In this document: positions 17,934 to 26,424 of the stretch, one piece after another
Numbering within the stretch: the stretch's first letter is position 1
Layout of the letters: every line of letters starts with the position of its first letter
From: CAVPFA01 sp963703655
GTDB lineage: Bacteria > Actinomycetota > Acidimicrobiia > Acidimicrobiales > Bog-793
DNA length: 64,000 nt
Reading direction: 5' to 3'
Assembly (NCBI GenBank): GCA_963703655.1
Contig: CAVPFA010000005.1
Coordinates: 186,001-250,000 of the forward strand
Notes under the pieces: model-generated
The model's input: the letters and a program-made list of their open reading frames with translations, nothing else
The model's database searches: none
Told to the model about the DNA's origin: nothing
Translations under genes and position numbers: made by a program

Positions 17934-19330
17934 CGCTGCGCCTCTCCGTCGAGGACCACCGGCTCGCCGGCAAAGACCGTGTGGCGGACCTTGCCGGTGA
18001 GCCGGCGTCCGGCAAACGGCGTGTTGCGGCTCCGGCTCGCCTGGTGGCTGGGGTCGACCACCCATTGGAACGTGGGATCGAACACGGTGAGGTTCGCCGC
18101 GCCGCCGGCGATGATCGGGCCGCCCTGTGCGGGCTCGAGCCCGGCGATGCGCGCCGGCCGCCACGAGAAGAAGCCGAGAAGCTCCCGAAGCGACATCACC
18201 GCTCCAGCGGTCCCTTCGCCAGGCGGCACCCAGCCGGCACCGGCCACGCTGCCGGACTCTTCCGTGCCGTCTTCGGCGCGCAAGCAGAGCGCGCTGTAGG
18301 CGACCGCGAGGGCGGTCTCGAGGCCGAGCATCCCGGACGGAGCCTCGTCGAAGGGATCGTCCTTTCGCTCGGGGGCATGCGGCGCATGGTCCGTCGCGAT
18401 CGCGTCGACCACCCCGCTCGCGAGACCGGCGCGAACGGCGGCGACGTCCGCCGCGGTCCGAAGCGGCGGGTTGACCTTGTAAACCGGGTCGTAACTCGCA
18501 ACAGCAGCGTCGGAGAGCGCGAGGTGATGAGGAGTGACCTCTGCGGTGACCGGGAGCCCGTCGGCCTTGGCTCGACGGATCAACTCGATGGCGCCGGCCG
18601 TGGACAGGTGCAGGAAGTGCATCGGTGCGCCGGTGAGCCGCACGAGAGCGAGGTCCCGCGCCAGCATCGCCTCCTCGGCCAAAGCGGGCTGGCCGGCGAT
18701 GCCGAGGCGACTCGACCACGCGCCCTCGTTCATGTGGCCGCCGGCCGCGAGCTGCTCGTCCTCGCAATGCTGGGCGAGCACGACGCCGAGCCCCGAGGCG
18801 TATTCGAGCGCGCGGCGCATGAGCCCGCCGTTTTGAACCCCGCGGCCGTCGTCGGTGAACAACCGCACCCCGAGCGCCGCCAGCTCGGCCATCGGCACAA
18901 GCCGCTCGCCTCGCCGGCCGAGGGTGATCGCACCTGCGACGGCGATCTCGGCCAGCGCCGTCTCGCCGAGCGCGAGCACGTCGCGCACGACGGCCGCCGA
19001 GTCGACGGCCGGTTCGGTGTTCGGCATGGCGAGCACTGCGGTGTAGCCGCCGAGCGCGGCAGCCCTCGACCCGGACTCGACCGTTTCGGCAACCTCGCCG
19101 CCGGGTTCCCGCAAGTGCGTGTGGAGGTCCACCAGCCCGGGCGCGACGACGCAGCCCCCCGCGTCGAGGGCGCTGGCACCACCTGGGACGTCGATCGCCT
19201 CCTCGACGGCGACGATCATGCCGTCGCGGACGAGGACGTCACTTCGCCGCTCGCCCGTCTCGTCGACGAGCGTCCCCCCGCGGACGACGATCTCGCCCAC
19301 ACCGGCGCGTGCGTTGCGACGCGCCATCAC
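17930..19330 (-). CDS. pyrC: Dihydroorotase
   Basis: 466 residues from GTG 19330 (an ATG directly follows at 19327). It cyclises carbamoyl aspartate to dihydroorotate. The amidohydrolase metal motif is VDLHTHLREPGGEVAETV, the substrate Asn motif LAMPNTEPAVDS, later metal ligands AQHCEDEQLA and TAEVTPHHLALSD, and the catalytic Asp DAIATDHAPHAPERKDDPFD. It is longer than typical class I dihydroorotases (about 430) because of a loop around AEDGTEESGSVAGAGWVPPG. The start overlaps the pyrB stop. Confidence 0.96.
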   Translation of the reverse strand: MMARRNARAGVGEIVVRGGTLVDETGERRSDVLVRDGMIVAVEEAIDVPGGASALDAGGCVVAPGLVDLHTHLREPGGEVAETVESGSRAAALGGYTAVLAMPNTEPAVDSAAVVRDVLALGETALAEIAVAGAITLGRRGERLVPMAELAALGVRLFTDDGRGVQNGGLMRRALEYASGLGVVLAQHCEDEQLAAGGHMNEGAWSSRLGIAGQPALAEEAMLARDLALVRLTGAPMHFLHLSTAGAIELIRRAKADGLPVTAEVTPHHLALSDAAVASYDPVYKVNPPLRTAADVAAVRAGLASGVVDAIATDHAPHAPERKDDPFDEAPSGMLGLETALAVAYSALCLRAEDGTEESGSVAGAGWVPPGEGTAGAVMSLRELLGFFSWRPARIAGLEPAQGGPIIAGGAANLTVFDPTFQWVVDPSHQASRSRNTPFAGRRLTGKVRHTVFAGEPVVLDGEAQR

Positions 19331-20427
19331 ATCGCCCCCGAGCCCAGCAGGTGGAACAGGACGGCCATGCGAACGAGAACGCCGTTGCGGACCTGGCGAG
19401 TCACGAGGGTGGCGGGCAGGTCGGCGACCTCCGGAGCGATCTCGACGCCGCGGATCATCGGCCCAGGATGCAGGACGACAGCGTCCTTCTTGAGCGCATC
19501 GGCCCGCGCCCCGGTGAGGCCGTAGCGCCAGTGGTACTCGTCGAGCGAGGGCAGCAGCACCTCGCCGAGGCGCTCGGACTGGATGCGAAGGAGGTAGACG
19601 ACGTCGAGATCTCCGAGGACGCCGTCGAGGTCGCCAGTCGCAGTGACCGGCCAGCCCTCGAGCGACACGGGCATCAGCGTCGGCGGTGCCACGAGCACGA
19701 CCTCGGCGCCCAGCGCGCTGAACGCAAGGACGTTCGACCGGGCGACTCGCGAGTGCTTGATGTCACCTACGATCCCGATGCGCACGCCGGTCAGATCCGC
19801 AGGAACCTCCCCGTCGCGCCGGGCCGTCAGGGCTTCACGGATGGTGTAGCAGTCCAAGAGCGCCTGAGTCGGGTGCTCGTGGGTTCCGTCCCCCGCGTTG
19901 ATCACGCTCGAGCCGACCCACTCGGTGACCCGCAATGGCGCTCCCGACGCCTGGTGACGCACGATCATCGCGTCGATGCCCATGGCATCAATCGTCTCGA
20001 CGGTGTCACGAAGAGACTCGCCCTTCACGGCCGCCGACGTCGCAGCGGTGAAGGTCATCACGTCTGCAGACAGGCGCTTGGCCGCAGTCTCGAAAGAAAG
20101 TCGTGTGCGGGTCGACGGTTCCATGAAGACCGTGGCCACGGTGCGGCCTCTCAGTGCGGGGACCTTCGGGATCGGCCGCTGAGCCACCTCGGCGAACACG
20201 TCGGAGAGGCGCATGATCTCGAGGATGCCGTCACGGTCCAGATCGGCGATGGAGAGTAGGTGTCGCACCGCCGAGGCGCGGTGGCCGCCGAAGAAGTGCT
20301 CCACCTCCGCGGGCTCGGCCGACCCCTCCTCGCTCCAGTCGCTCGGCTCGCCCGGCCGGCTCGCTCCGGTCGCACCCAGGTCGTTCCGGGTGGTCCCCTT
20401 GCTTGTCGTCACGCCGGGCGCGCTCAA
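19327..20427 (-). CDS. pyrB: Aspartate carbamoyltransferase catalytic chain
   Basis: 366 residues. It condenses carbamoyl phosphate with aspartate. The phosphate-binding motif is FMEPSTRTRLSFETAAKRL, then GDGTHEHPTQALLDCYTIRE and RIGIVGDIKHSRVARSNVLA, with VVLHPGPMIRGVEIAPEV near the end. The start is TTG at 20427, overlapping the pyrR stop as TTGA and preceded by AGGGGG six bases upstream. The first 50 residues (to VEHFFGG) are a non-conserved, charged extension. A GTG at 20412 is the alternative start. Confidence 0.95.
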   Translation of the reverse strand: MSAPGVTTSKGTTRNDLGATGASRPGEPSDWSEEGSAEPAEVEHFFGGHRASAVRHLLSIADLDRDGILEIMRLSDVFAEVAQRPIPKVPALRGRTVATVFMEPSTRTRLSFETAAKRLSADVMTFTAATSAAVKGESLRDTVETIDAMGIDAMIVRHQASGAPLRVTEWVGSSVINAGDGTHEHPTQALLDCYTIREALTARRDGEVPADLTGVRIGIVGDIKHSRVARSNVLAFSALGAEVVLVAPPTLMPVSLEGWPVTATGDLDGVLGDLDVVYLLRIQSERLGEVLLPSLDEYHWRYGLTGARADALKKDAVVLHPGPMIRGVEIAPEVADLPATLVTRQVRNGVLVRMAVLFHLLGSGAM

Positions 20428-20942
20428 CGGATCCCCCTGTCGGTCGCGAGGAGCTCACCGATTGTTACTCCGCCTTGGCCTACGTCCACGAGCTCGTCCC
20501 TGCGTGTCGGCAGGTTCTTGCCGACGTAGTCCGGACGGATCGGCAGCTCCCGGTGTCCACGGTCGACCATGACGGCGAGCTGCACCGATCTCGCCCGACC
20601 GTGGGCTGCCAGAGCCTCGAGCGCAGCCCGGACGGTTCTCCCGGTGAACAGGACGTCGTCCACGAGGACCACCGTGCGGCCGGTGAGGTCGAACGGAAGA
20701 TCAGTGACCTCCTCGGTCAGCACCGGTCGCAGTCCGATGTCGTCGCGGTAGAACGCGACGTCTATGGTCCCGAAAGGCACCGCTGTTCCCTCAATCTCGC
20801 GCAGCACCGTGACGAGCCGTTCGGCGAGCGGCACCCCGCCGGTCTGGAGACCGACGACCGCCACCTGCTCGAGGCCCCGATTGCGCTCGACGATCTCGTG
20901 TGCGATGCGCACCAGGGCTCTTCGGACCTCGTCGGCATCCAT
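20424..20942 (-). CDS. pyrR: Bifunctional pyr operon regulator / uracil phosphoribosyltransferase
   Basis: 172 residues from ATG 20942. The frame is open to 21239, but the conserved start MDADEVRRALVRIAHEIVER is here. PyrR binds a hairpin in pyr leader mRNA when UMP is high and attenuates the operon. PRPP-binding loop TGRTVVLVDDVLFTGRTVRA is present, as is LVDRG-type VMVDRGHRELPIRPDYVGKN. It heads the pyrR-pyrB-pyrC-carA-carB-pyrD-pyrF operon, in which most successive genes overlap by 1-4 bases. Its own leader carries a matching PyrR-binding loop and a terminator. Confidence 0.96.
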   Translation of the reverse strand: MDADEVRRALVRIAHEIVERNRGLEQVAVVGLQTGGVPLAERLVTVLREIEGTAVPFGTIDVAFYRDDIGLRPVLTEEVTDLPFDLTGRTVVLVDDVLFTGRTVRAALEALAAHGRARSVQLAVMVDRGHRELPIRPDYVGKNLPTRRDELVDVGQGGVTIGELLATDRGIR

Positions 20943-20957
20943 GACCTGTGCGCGGGC

Positions 20958-20984
20958 AACAAAAACGCGCCCTCCCGGGCGCGT
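20958..20984 (-). terminator. Intrinsic terminator in the pyr leader
   Basis: On the minus strand ACGCGCCC and GGGCGCGT form a perfect 8-bp stem with a 4-base loop, immediately followed by UUUUUGUUG. It lies 16 bases before the pyrR start codon. Placed between a PyrR-binding hairpin and the operon, it is the expected attenuator terminator. Confidence 0.8.
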
Positions 20985-21027
20985 CAACTTTCTCTCTCGG
21001 TCGGCCACTCGGGCTCCTCCTCGTCCG

Positions 21028-21060
21028 TACGGGCCTCGCTGGACCCGCTTCACGTCCGAG
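21028..21060 (-). promoter_or_regulatory. PyrR-binding hairpin in the pyr leader RNA
   Basis: On the RNA strand GCGGG-UCCAGCGAGG-CCCGU forms a 5-bp stem with the loop at about 21033-21045. The loop matches the known PyrR anti-antiterminator consensus ARUCCAGAGAGGYU at most positions (GGUCCAGCGAGGCC). An outer CUCGG/CCGAG pairing extends it. A TATAGT -10 element (21066-21071) would start transcription just upstream, so the hairpin is at the extreme 5' end. The match is seen in sequence; PyrR control is inferred from the family and the pyrR gene directly downstream. Confidence 0.75.
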
Positions 21061-21065
21061 CTCCC

Positions 21066-21071
21066 ACTATA
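21066..21071 (-). promoter_or_regulatory. Candidate -10 box of the pyr operon
   Basis: TATAGT on the minus strand, about 7 bases before the predicted leader 5' end. No clear -35 was found at 17-18 bases upstream. Confidence 0.45.
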
Positions 21072-21235
21072 GCGAACCGCGGCGCGAGGCATCCGGGGCT
21101 CTGGACGTGATGCTCCTCCCCGTAGACCGCCGCAGCCGGGCCGGCGCCGTGAGCGCACCCTTCCGCAGGCCCCCAGCGATCGGTCGGCGGCGGCCGGCGG
21201 CGGGCCGGCGGCGGCCGGGCTGGGCAGGACTGGAC

Positions 21236-21259
21236 CCACGTGTCAAGACTTTTGTGGAC
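21236..21259 (+). repeat. Left arm of a palindromic element split by the IS
   Basis: ccacgtgtcaagac...gtggac (24 bases) is the mirror partner of 23038-23060. Removing the insertion rejoins the two arms around a TATG loop. It is 21 of 24 identical to the left arm of the intact palindrome at 36021-36044. A GGCCGGCGG-rich stretch (21183-21220) flanks it on the left, as at the second locus. Confidence 0.75.
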
Positions 21260-21263
21260 TATG

Positions 21264-23033
21264 CAGGCTGTTGCAAAATGAAGCCCGTTCAATGGCAGGG
21301 ATCCACCACCTGGCTCTGTTGACCGCCGAGAATTTCTCATGGCGCTGAGCTATCTGCCAACGGACCGAGATCAGTTGTTCTTGGTCCCCCCGGACATGCG
21401 CGACTGGCTCCCTGCTGGGCACCTCCTATGGTTCGTGCTCGACGTGGTGGAGAGGATCGACACCTCCTCCCTGCACGCTCGCCACCCGAACGACGGCGTC
21501 GGGCGACGGGCCTTCGACCCCGACATGCTGCTGGCGCTGTTGGTGTACGCCTACTGCACCGGGCAGCGTTCGAGCCGCAAGATCGAGCAGCTTTGCGAGG
21601 TCGACGTCGCCTACCGGGTGATCTCCGCCAACCACCCCCCGGACCACACCACCATCGCCCGCTTCCGATCCGACAACGACGAGCTGGTCGCCAAGCTCTT
21701 CACTGACGTGCTCGCCCTCTGCGCCGCCACCGGCCTGGCGAGCGTCGGCGTAGTGGCGGTCGACGGCACCAAGATGGCAGCCAACACGTCGAGAAAGACC
21801 AACCGCACCCGGGCCGACATCGAGGCAGAGGTGGACACGATGATGGCCGAGGCCGTGGCCGCCGACGCAACAGAAGACGAGCGCTTCGGCCCCAAGCGTG
21901 GCGACGAGCTCCCGCCCGATCTCGTCGACCCGGACACGCGCCGAGTACGCCTCGACGCCGCCCTGCAAGCCATCGAGGAACAGGAGCGATCGAGCCAAGC
22001 GGCCGAGGAGGCCGCCCGGGCCAAGCGGGCGGCAGCCGAGGCTGAGGCCGTCGCCAAGCACCAGGGTGTTACCGGCAGGCCGCCCAAGTGCGCCGACCCT
22101 CTCGCCCGAGCCGAGGCCGAGCTCCTCCGAGCGGTGGCCGATCAGGCCGCCCGCAACGCCGAATGGCGCCACCAGCGTGATGCCGCTCGGGCAGCAGGAG
22201 CGCCAGACCCTCCCCGGCCTGAGCGTGGTCGCCCCACGAGGGCACGCCGGCGCCTCGAAGCTATGAAGGCCTCGCCTCCGGCACCGCCAGCGCCGCCGCC
22301 CCCGGTACGTCTGAATATGACAGACCCTGATTCCCGGGTCATGAAGACCCACAACGGCTGGGTGCAGGGCTACAACGCCCAGGCAGCCGTCAACGACCAG
22401 GGCATCGTGCTGAGCGCCAAGCTCACGAACGACCACAACGACGTCGGCCAATGCGTGCCGATGATGGCCGCCACCCGGGCCGACCTCGATGCCGCCGGCA
22501 TCCAAGGACCCATCGGCACCATCCTGTTTGACGCCGGATATCTCTCCGAGGACAACCTGCGAACCGACGGGCCGGACCGTCTCATCGCCACCACCAAGAG
22601 CTGGAAGCTGCGCCGGGAGGCCCGTGAGCTCGGCTTCGCCGAAGGCGATGCCCCGGCCGAAGCCTCGCCGATCGAGGCCATGGAGCATCGCCTGCGTACC
22701 GAGGACGGCGCGGCTCTCTACGGGCTGCGCCAGTGCACCGTCGAGCCGGCGTTCGGCGACATCAAGGAGAACCGGGGATATCGGCGCTTCATGCGGCGAG
22801 GGCTCGCCGCCTGCGACGCCGAATGGAAGCTCATCTGCGCCACCAAGAACATCACCAAGATGTTCCGAGCCGGAGCGGTACTGCCTGATCTCGGCTGAGG
22901 AAACGATGGGTGCCTGGACCCAACCCTGGAAACGAGTGCCCGGCCGACGAAGATTCCCCTCGCCGCCTCGAAGACAATGGCTGACCGCCTGGGAACGCCC
23001 TGTCGGTCGCACGGTTCAAACTGCAACAGCCTG
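21264..23033 (+). mobile_element. IS1182-like insertion sequence, 1,770 bp, intact
   Basis: The ends are defined by terminal inverted repeats. The left end CAGGCTGTTGCAAAATGAA and the reverse complement of the right end CAGGCTGTTGCAGTTTGAA share the first 12 bases exactly and most of the next seven. Both ends are flanked by the same 4-bp TATG (21260-21263 and 23034-23037), read as the target duplication. One full-length transposase gene lies inside. The element sits precisely in the loop of a 23-bp palindrome, 190 bp upstream of the pyr operon promoter and just downstream of the purM stop. Confidence 0.88.
21339..22898 (+). CDS. IS1182 family transposase (DDE)
   Basis: 519 residues, full length. 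The N-terminal DUF772-type region has SYLPTDRDQLFLVPPDMRDW and AFDPDMLLALLVYAYCTGQR. The DDE catalytic residues are probably the Asp in VVAVDGTKMAANTS (about residue 141), the Asp in ILFDAGYLSEDN (about 397) and the Glu in CTVEPAFGDIKENRGYRRFM (about 469). The last is the typical family C-terminal signature. Between the first two Asp residues lies an Ala/Glu-rich coiled segment (residues 175-330). The frame is intact, so the element could be active. The ATG is 75 bp from the left end of the IS. Confidence 0.93.
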   Translation: MALSYLPTDRDQLFLVPPDMRDWLPAGHLLWFVLDVVERIDTSSLHARHPNDGVGRRAFDPDMLLALLVYAYCTGQRSSRKIEQLCEVDVAYRVISANHPPDHTTIARFRSDNDELVAKLFTDVLALCAATGLASVGVVAVDGTKMAANTSRKTNRTRADIEAEVDTMMAEAVAADATEDERFGPKRGDELPPDLVDPDTRRVRLDAALQAIEEQERSSQAAEEAARAKRAAAEAEAVAKHQGVTGRPPKCADPLARAEAELLRAVADQAARNAEWRHQRDAARAAGAPDPPRPERGRPTRARRRLEAMKASPPAPPAPPPPVRLNMTDPDSRVMKTHNGWVQGYNAQAAVNDQGIVLSAKLTNDHNDVGQCVPMMAATRADLDAAGIQGPIGTILFDAGYLSEDNLRTDGPDRLIATTKSWKLRREARELGFAEGDAPAEASPIEAMEHRLRTEDGAALYGLRQCTVEPAFGDIKENRGYRRFMRRGLAACDAEWKLICATKNITKMFRAGAVLPDLG

Positions 23034-23037
23034 TATG

Positions 23038-23060
23038 GCCACACAAGTATCAACACGTGG
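23038..23060 (+). repeat. Right arm of the split palindromic element
   Basis: gccacacaagtatcaacacg... pairs with 21236-21259 (reverse complement differs at about five positions). It begins 35 bp after the purM stop on the minus strand, with CGGCGCCGGC following that stop, exactly as at the menD locus. Confidence 0.75.
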
Positions 23061-23095
23061 CGCGCCGGCAGCCGCCGCAACCGCCGCCGGCGCCG

Positions 23096-24194
23096 TCAGC
23101 GCACCTGTAAGTCCTCGCTGGAGTAGGTCACCCCGATCGGCTCGAGAATGACCTGGCGGGGACCGGTCTCGACGTGGCCGGCCAACAGCGCCTCGTGGCC
23201 CGCTGCACGGGCGGCAGCTACGGCTTCGCCGCCGGCGCCAGGGGCGGTGAACGAGCGCGAACCCCGCTCCCATGTTGAAGGTCGCGTAGGCCTCTCTCGG
23301 AGCGAGGCCCCTGTTTGCGACGACGAAGGCGAGCACTTCGGGCACCTCGGGAAGCCGCTCGACACGGTAAGTCAGCTCGCGGTCGGCTCGCATGACCTTG
23401 CGCAGACCGTGACCAGTGATGTGGCTCGCGTACCGGACCTCGACGCCGAGGCCCCGGAGCCTCCCGACGAGCCCGGCGTAGAGCGCGCTCGGATCGAGCA
23501 CGGCGTCGCCGTACTGCCGGCCGCTCGGCAGGGTGGTCGTCCACCCGTCCGGCAGCTCGGCCGCGAGGAGCCGGGCGAGCGAGGCGCCGTTGGCGTGCAA
23601 CCCGCTGGCGGCTACGAGGACGATCTCGTCGCCGGGCGAGAGGTCGGTGCCGAGCCAGGGCGCGCTCGCCTCAGGCACCCGCCCGATCGCACTGCCGGCG
23701 AGGTCGACCTGGTCCGGTTCGACCAGACCCGGCAGAGTCGGGGACTCGCCGCCCCCCCACGCCGCCCCGGCCTCGCGGCATGCCAGGAGCCAACCGGCGA
23801 GGAGCGACGCATGCCGGGACCCCGAGTACCACGTCGGCGACCCGGTGGCGACATAGGCGTTGATGACCAGTGGCAGAGCACCCACGCAACAGAGGTCGTT
23901 CACGATCGCGGCCACGGTGTCGTAACCGATCGCGTGGAAGCGGTCGACGCCGGTCGCGTCCTCGTAGGCCCGGGCGATCATCGACTTCGTGCCGAGGCAC
24001 TCGAGGACGAACGCGAGCGTGACGCCCCCGATCTCGAATACCGTCGCCGGCTCTCCGAGGGAGGCTTCGAGGAGCACAGCGCCACGGGGCACGGCCAACC
24101 CCGCGGTCGTCGCGGCGGCCGCCAGGGCTCGCCGCTTGGCGGCGTCGAGCACCCCGTAGTCGACCCCGGTCGCCTCGTAGCTGTCGCCTGTCAT
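23096..24194 (-). CDS. PurM-like AIR synthase, frameshifted near the C-terminus
   Basis: About 366 residues if repaired. Related to phosphoribosylformylglycinamidine cyclo-ligase, which makes aminoimidazole ribotide. Seen: VTLAFVLECLGTKSMIARAY (GxGTK-type motif with Cys-Leu), YDTVAAIVNDLCCVGALPLV, WGGGESPTLPGLVEPDQVDL (the GGET-like motif with Ser) and ASGLHANGASLARLL. After ATFNMGAGFAL (near 23250-23258) the frame breaks. The +1 frame gives FTAPGAGGEAVAAARAAGHE and ends VTYSSEDLQVR at 23096. The motifs differ from classical PurM, so a PurM-like paralogue is possible. It overlaps the nusB stop by one base (TGATG). Confidence 0.75.
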
Positions 24195-24754
24195 CAAGCC
24201 CTGCTGTCAGATGCCCGAGCAGACGGCGCCGGCGGGGGCGAGCCGCGGCCGCTGTCGCCAGACGGCGCCGGCGGGGGCGAGCCACGGGACACGCTCGCCG
24301 TGGCGTTCGCCTCCATCTCCTCAGGGCGCACCTCCTTGGCGACTCCCGAGAGAACGCCGTTGACGTAGCGGCCCGAGTCCTCCGTCGAGTACCTCTTCGC
24401 AAGCTCGACCGCCTCGTCCAGCACCACTGCTACCGGCACGCCGGCCTCGTCCATGAGCTCGTACACCGCGATCCGGAGCACACAGCGGTCGACCGCCGGC
24501 ATCCGCCCTACGGACCAGCCCGCAGCGTGGCGTCCCAGCAGGCGGTTCGTCTCGTCGGCCCGTCGTTCGGCGCCGGCGACGAGTTGGGCCGCGTATGCCT
24601 CGGGAGCCACAGGCAGCAGAGCCAGGAGCTGGGTCGGGCTCAGATCCTTCGCCTCGGCTTCGTAGAGCAGCTCGAGCGCCCGCTCACGTGAACGTCGCCT
24701 GGCGCCAGAACCAGCGCGGCGCGACGAGGCCTCAGGCCCTGGTGAGGTACTCAC
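24194..24754 (-). CDS. nusB: Transcription antitermination factor NusB
   Basis: 186 residues from GTG 24754, which overlaps the efp stop region by 23 bases. No better start exists before the conserved RSRERALELLYEAEAKDLSP. NusB binds boxA RNA with NusE during rRNA antitermination. Helical core motifs seen are GWSVGRMPAVDRCVLRIAVY, ELMDEAGVPVAVVLDEAVEL and AKRYSTEDSGRYVNGVLSGV. The tail after that core is unusual: a tandem DNA repeat adds two copies of RGSPPPAPS. It is normally near efp in Actinobacteria, as here. Confidence 0.94.
   Translation of the reverse strand: MSTSPGPEASSRRAGSGARRRSRERALELLYEAEAKDLSPTQLLALLPVAPEAYAAQLVAGAERRADETNRLLGRHAAGWSVGRMPAVDRCVLRIAVYELMDEAGVPVAVVLDEAVELAKRYSTEDSGRYVNGVLSGVAKEVRPEEMEANATASVSRGSPPPAPSGDSGRGSPPPAPSARASDSRA
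24220..24288. repeat. 39-bp tandem repeat in the nusB 3' end
   Basis: cagacggcgccggcgggggc... at 24220-24258 is repeated at 24259-24288 (second copy partial). The repeat is in frame and encodes a duplicated RGSPPPAPS tail beyond the conserved NusB fold. Confidence 0.65.
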
Positions 24755-25292
24755 CGGTCCGGGTGTCGACCTTGATGCGCTCGCCGGTGTTGACGAACAG
24801 CGGCACCTGGACAACGAGGCCCGTCTCCAGCGTCGCCGCCTTGCGGGCACCCGAGACTCGATCGCCCTGCAAGCCTGGCTCCGTCTCGGTCACCGTGAGC
24901 TCGACTGCGGCCGGGAGGTCGACGCCGACGATCTCGTTGTCGTACATCTGCATCACGGCGGAGTCGCCCTCCTTCAGGTACGGCGCAGCGTCGCTGAGTG
25001 ACGATTCGGGCACGTGAAGCTGGTCGTACGAAACGTTGTCCATGAAGACGTACTCCTGGCCATCCCGGTACAGGTACTGCATCTCACGTTTGTCGATCAC
25101 CGCCTGCTCGACCTGCTCTGCCGCCCTGAAGGTGCGTTCGACGACCGCCTTAGTGCGGACGTTGCGCAGCTTGGTGCGGACGAAAGCGCCGCCTTTGCCG
25201 GGCTTTACATGCTGAAACTCGACGACCGTGAAGAGCCCGTCGGAGAGGTCGAGGGTCATGCCGTTGCGGAGGTCGTTGGTCGAAAAGGCCAT
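24732..25292 (-). CDS. efp: Translation elongation factor P
   Basis: 186 residues, family length. EF-P relieves ribosome stalling at polyproline. Domain I has MAFSTNDLRNGMTLDLSDGL and the tip loop EFQHVKPGKGGAFVRTKLRN, whose Lys (PGKG) is the residue modified in some species. Domain II/III has YLYRDGQEYVFMDNVSYDQL and a conserved end VPLFVNTGERIKVDTRTGEY. The start ATG overlaps the pepP stop by one base. Several proteins in this window have Pro-rich stretches (PilB linker, NusB tail) that would be clients. Confidence 0.97.
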   Translation of the reverse strand: MAFSTNDLRNGMTLDLSDGLFTVVEFQHVKPGKGGAFVRTKLRNVRTKAVVERTFRAAEQVEQAVIDKREMQYLYRDGQEYVFMDNVSYDQLHVPESSLSDAAPYLKEGDSAVMQMYDNEIVGVDLPAAVELTVTETEPGLQGDRVSGARKAATLETGLVVQVPLFVNTGERIKVDTRTGEYLTRA

Positions 25293-26413
25293 CAGAGGGC
25301 GTAGTCCTTGCTGGACTTGGTCAGCACACGAGCGCCGGAGGCGGTGACGGCCAACGTGTCCTCGATGCGTGCGCCGCCGATCGAGTGCAAATAGGCGCCG
25401 GGCTCGACCGTCACGACGGCGCCCACCTCGAGGACATCAGTGGAGTCCTGTCCGACCGAGGGGGCCTCATGGATCTCGAGTCCGACGCCGTGACCGGTCC
25501 CGTGCAGGAACGCATCGCCGAGACCCGAGGACGAGAGCGCTTCACGGCAGGCCGCGTCGACCTGCCCCCCGGTCACTCCCGCTCGCACCGCTCGCACACC
25601 CGCGCGCTGTGCGGTGATGACCGCCTCGAGCAGCTCCCGCAGCTCGCTAGAACGAGGCGCGCCGACGCTCACGGTGCGCGTCATGTCAGAGCGGTACCCG
25701 CCGACCATCGCTCCGAAATCGATGACGACGAGCTCGCCGGGCTCGACGCGGCGGCCCGACGGCCGCGCGTGCGGCAGCGCGCTGTTCGGACCGCTCGCGA
25801 CGATCGTCTCGAAAGCGACCGCTTCGGCTCCGCGCCGGCGCATTTCGAAGTCGAGGGCGATCGCGAACTCCTCCTCGGTCGGCCCCTCGCAGAGAAGCTC
25901 TTTCACCTGAGCGAGGGCCACGTCGGCGATGTCCGCCGCTCGCTCGATGCGAGCCAGTTCGCCCTCGTCCTTGACTGCACGCAACGCCTCAACGGCGTTG
26001 CGAACCGGGATGAGCTCCGTGCTCGCCTCGAGCGCCGCTCGCAAACGCTGCTGCGCCCCCCAAGTGACGTCATCGGCCTCGAGACCGAGACGGCGTAAGC
26101 CCGCGGACCGAGCCTTGACAGCCGCTAGCTGGGCAGCCGGCCGGCCGACCTCGATGCGCACCGAAGCGCCGGCCTCCTTGACTTGCTCGGCCGACTGATC
26201 CCTGTAACGGCCGTCGGTCACGAGGAGGGCGTCGTCGGCCAGGACCAGGAGTAGCCCTGCCGATCCCGCGAAGCCGGTGAGGTACTGGATGTTCGTCAGG
26301 TTGGTGACGAGCAAGCCCTCGCAGCCGAGCTCGTCGAGTCGCGCCGCCAGGCGCGGCAGACGGTCAGCAACGTCCATTGGAACGAGGTGCGCGGGATCGC
26401 GTGAGGTCGGCAT
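25292..26413 (-). CDS. Xaa-Pro aminopeptidase / prolidase (M24)
   Basis: 373 residues from ATG 26413. It removes N-terminal residues before proline or splits Xaa-Pro dipeptides. The creatinase-like N-domain starts LAARLDELGCEGLLVTNLTN. The pita-bread metalloprotease domain holds the two-metal ligands: ELVVIDFGAMVGGYRSDMTR (two Asp), FLHGTGHGVGLEIHEAP (His), VTVEPGAYL (Glu) and GGARIEDTLAV (Glu). The alternative starts are GTG 26422 or ATG 26377; none has a clear Shine-Dalgarno. Its place between aroQ and efp matches the pepQ/pepP slot of Actinobacteria. Confidence 0.93.
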   Translation of the reverse strand: MPTSRDPAHLVPMDVADRLPRLAARLDELGCEGLLVTNLTNIQYLTGFAGSAGLLLVLADDALLVTDGRYRDQSAEQVKEAGASVRIEVGRPAAQLAAVKARSAGLRRLGLEADDVTWGAQQRLRAALEASTELIPVRNAVEALRAVKDEGELARIERAADIADVALAQVKELLCEGPTEEEFAIALDFEMRRRGAEAVAFETIVASGPNSALPHARPSGRRVEPGELVVIDFGAMVGGYRSDMTRTVSVGAPRSSELRELLEAVITAQRAGVRAVRAGVTGGQVDAACREALSSSGLGDAFLHGTGHGVGLEIHEAPSVGQDSTDVLEVGAVVTVEPGAYLHSIGGARIEDTLAVTASGARVLTKSSKDYAL

Positions 26414-26424
26414 CGGCTGAGACA

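Noticed and set aside
21050..21239. N-terminal extension of PyrR to 21239
   Set aside because: It would cover the -10 box, PyrR hairpin and terminator; the conserved PyrR start is ATG 20942.
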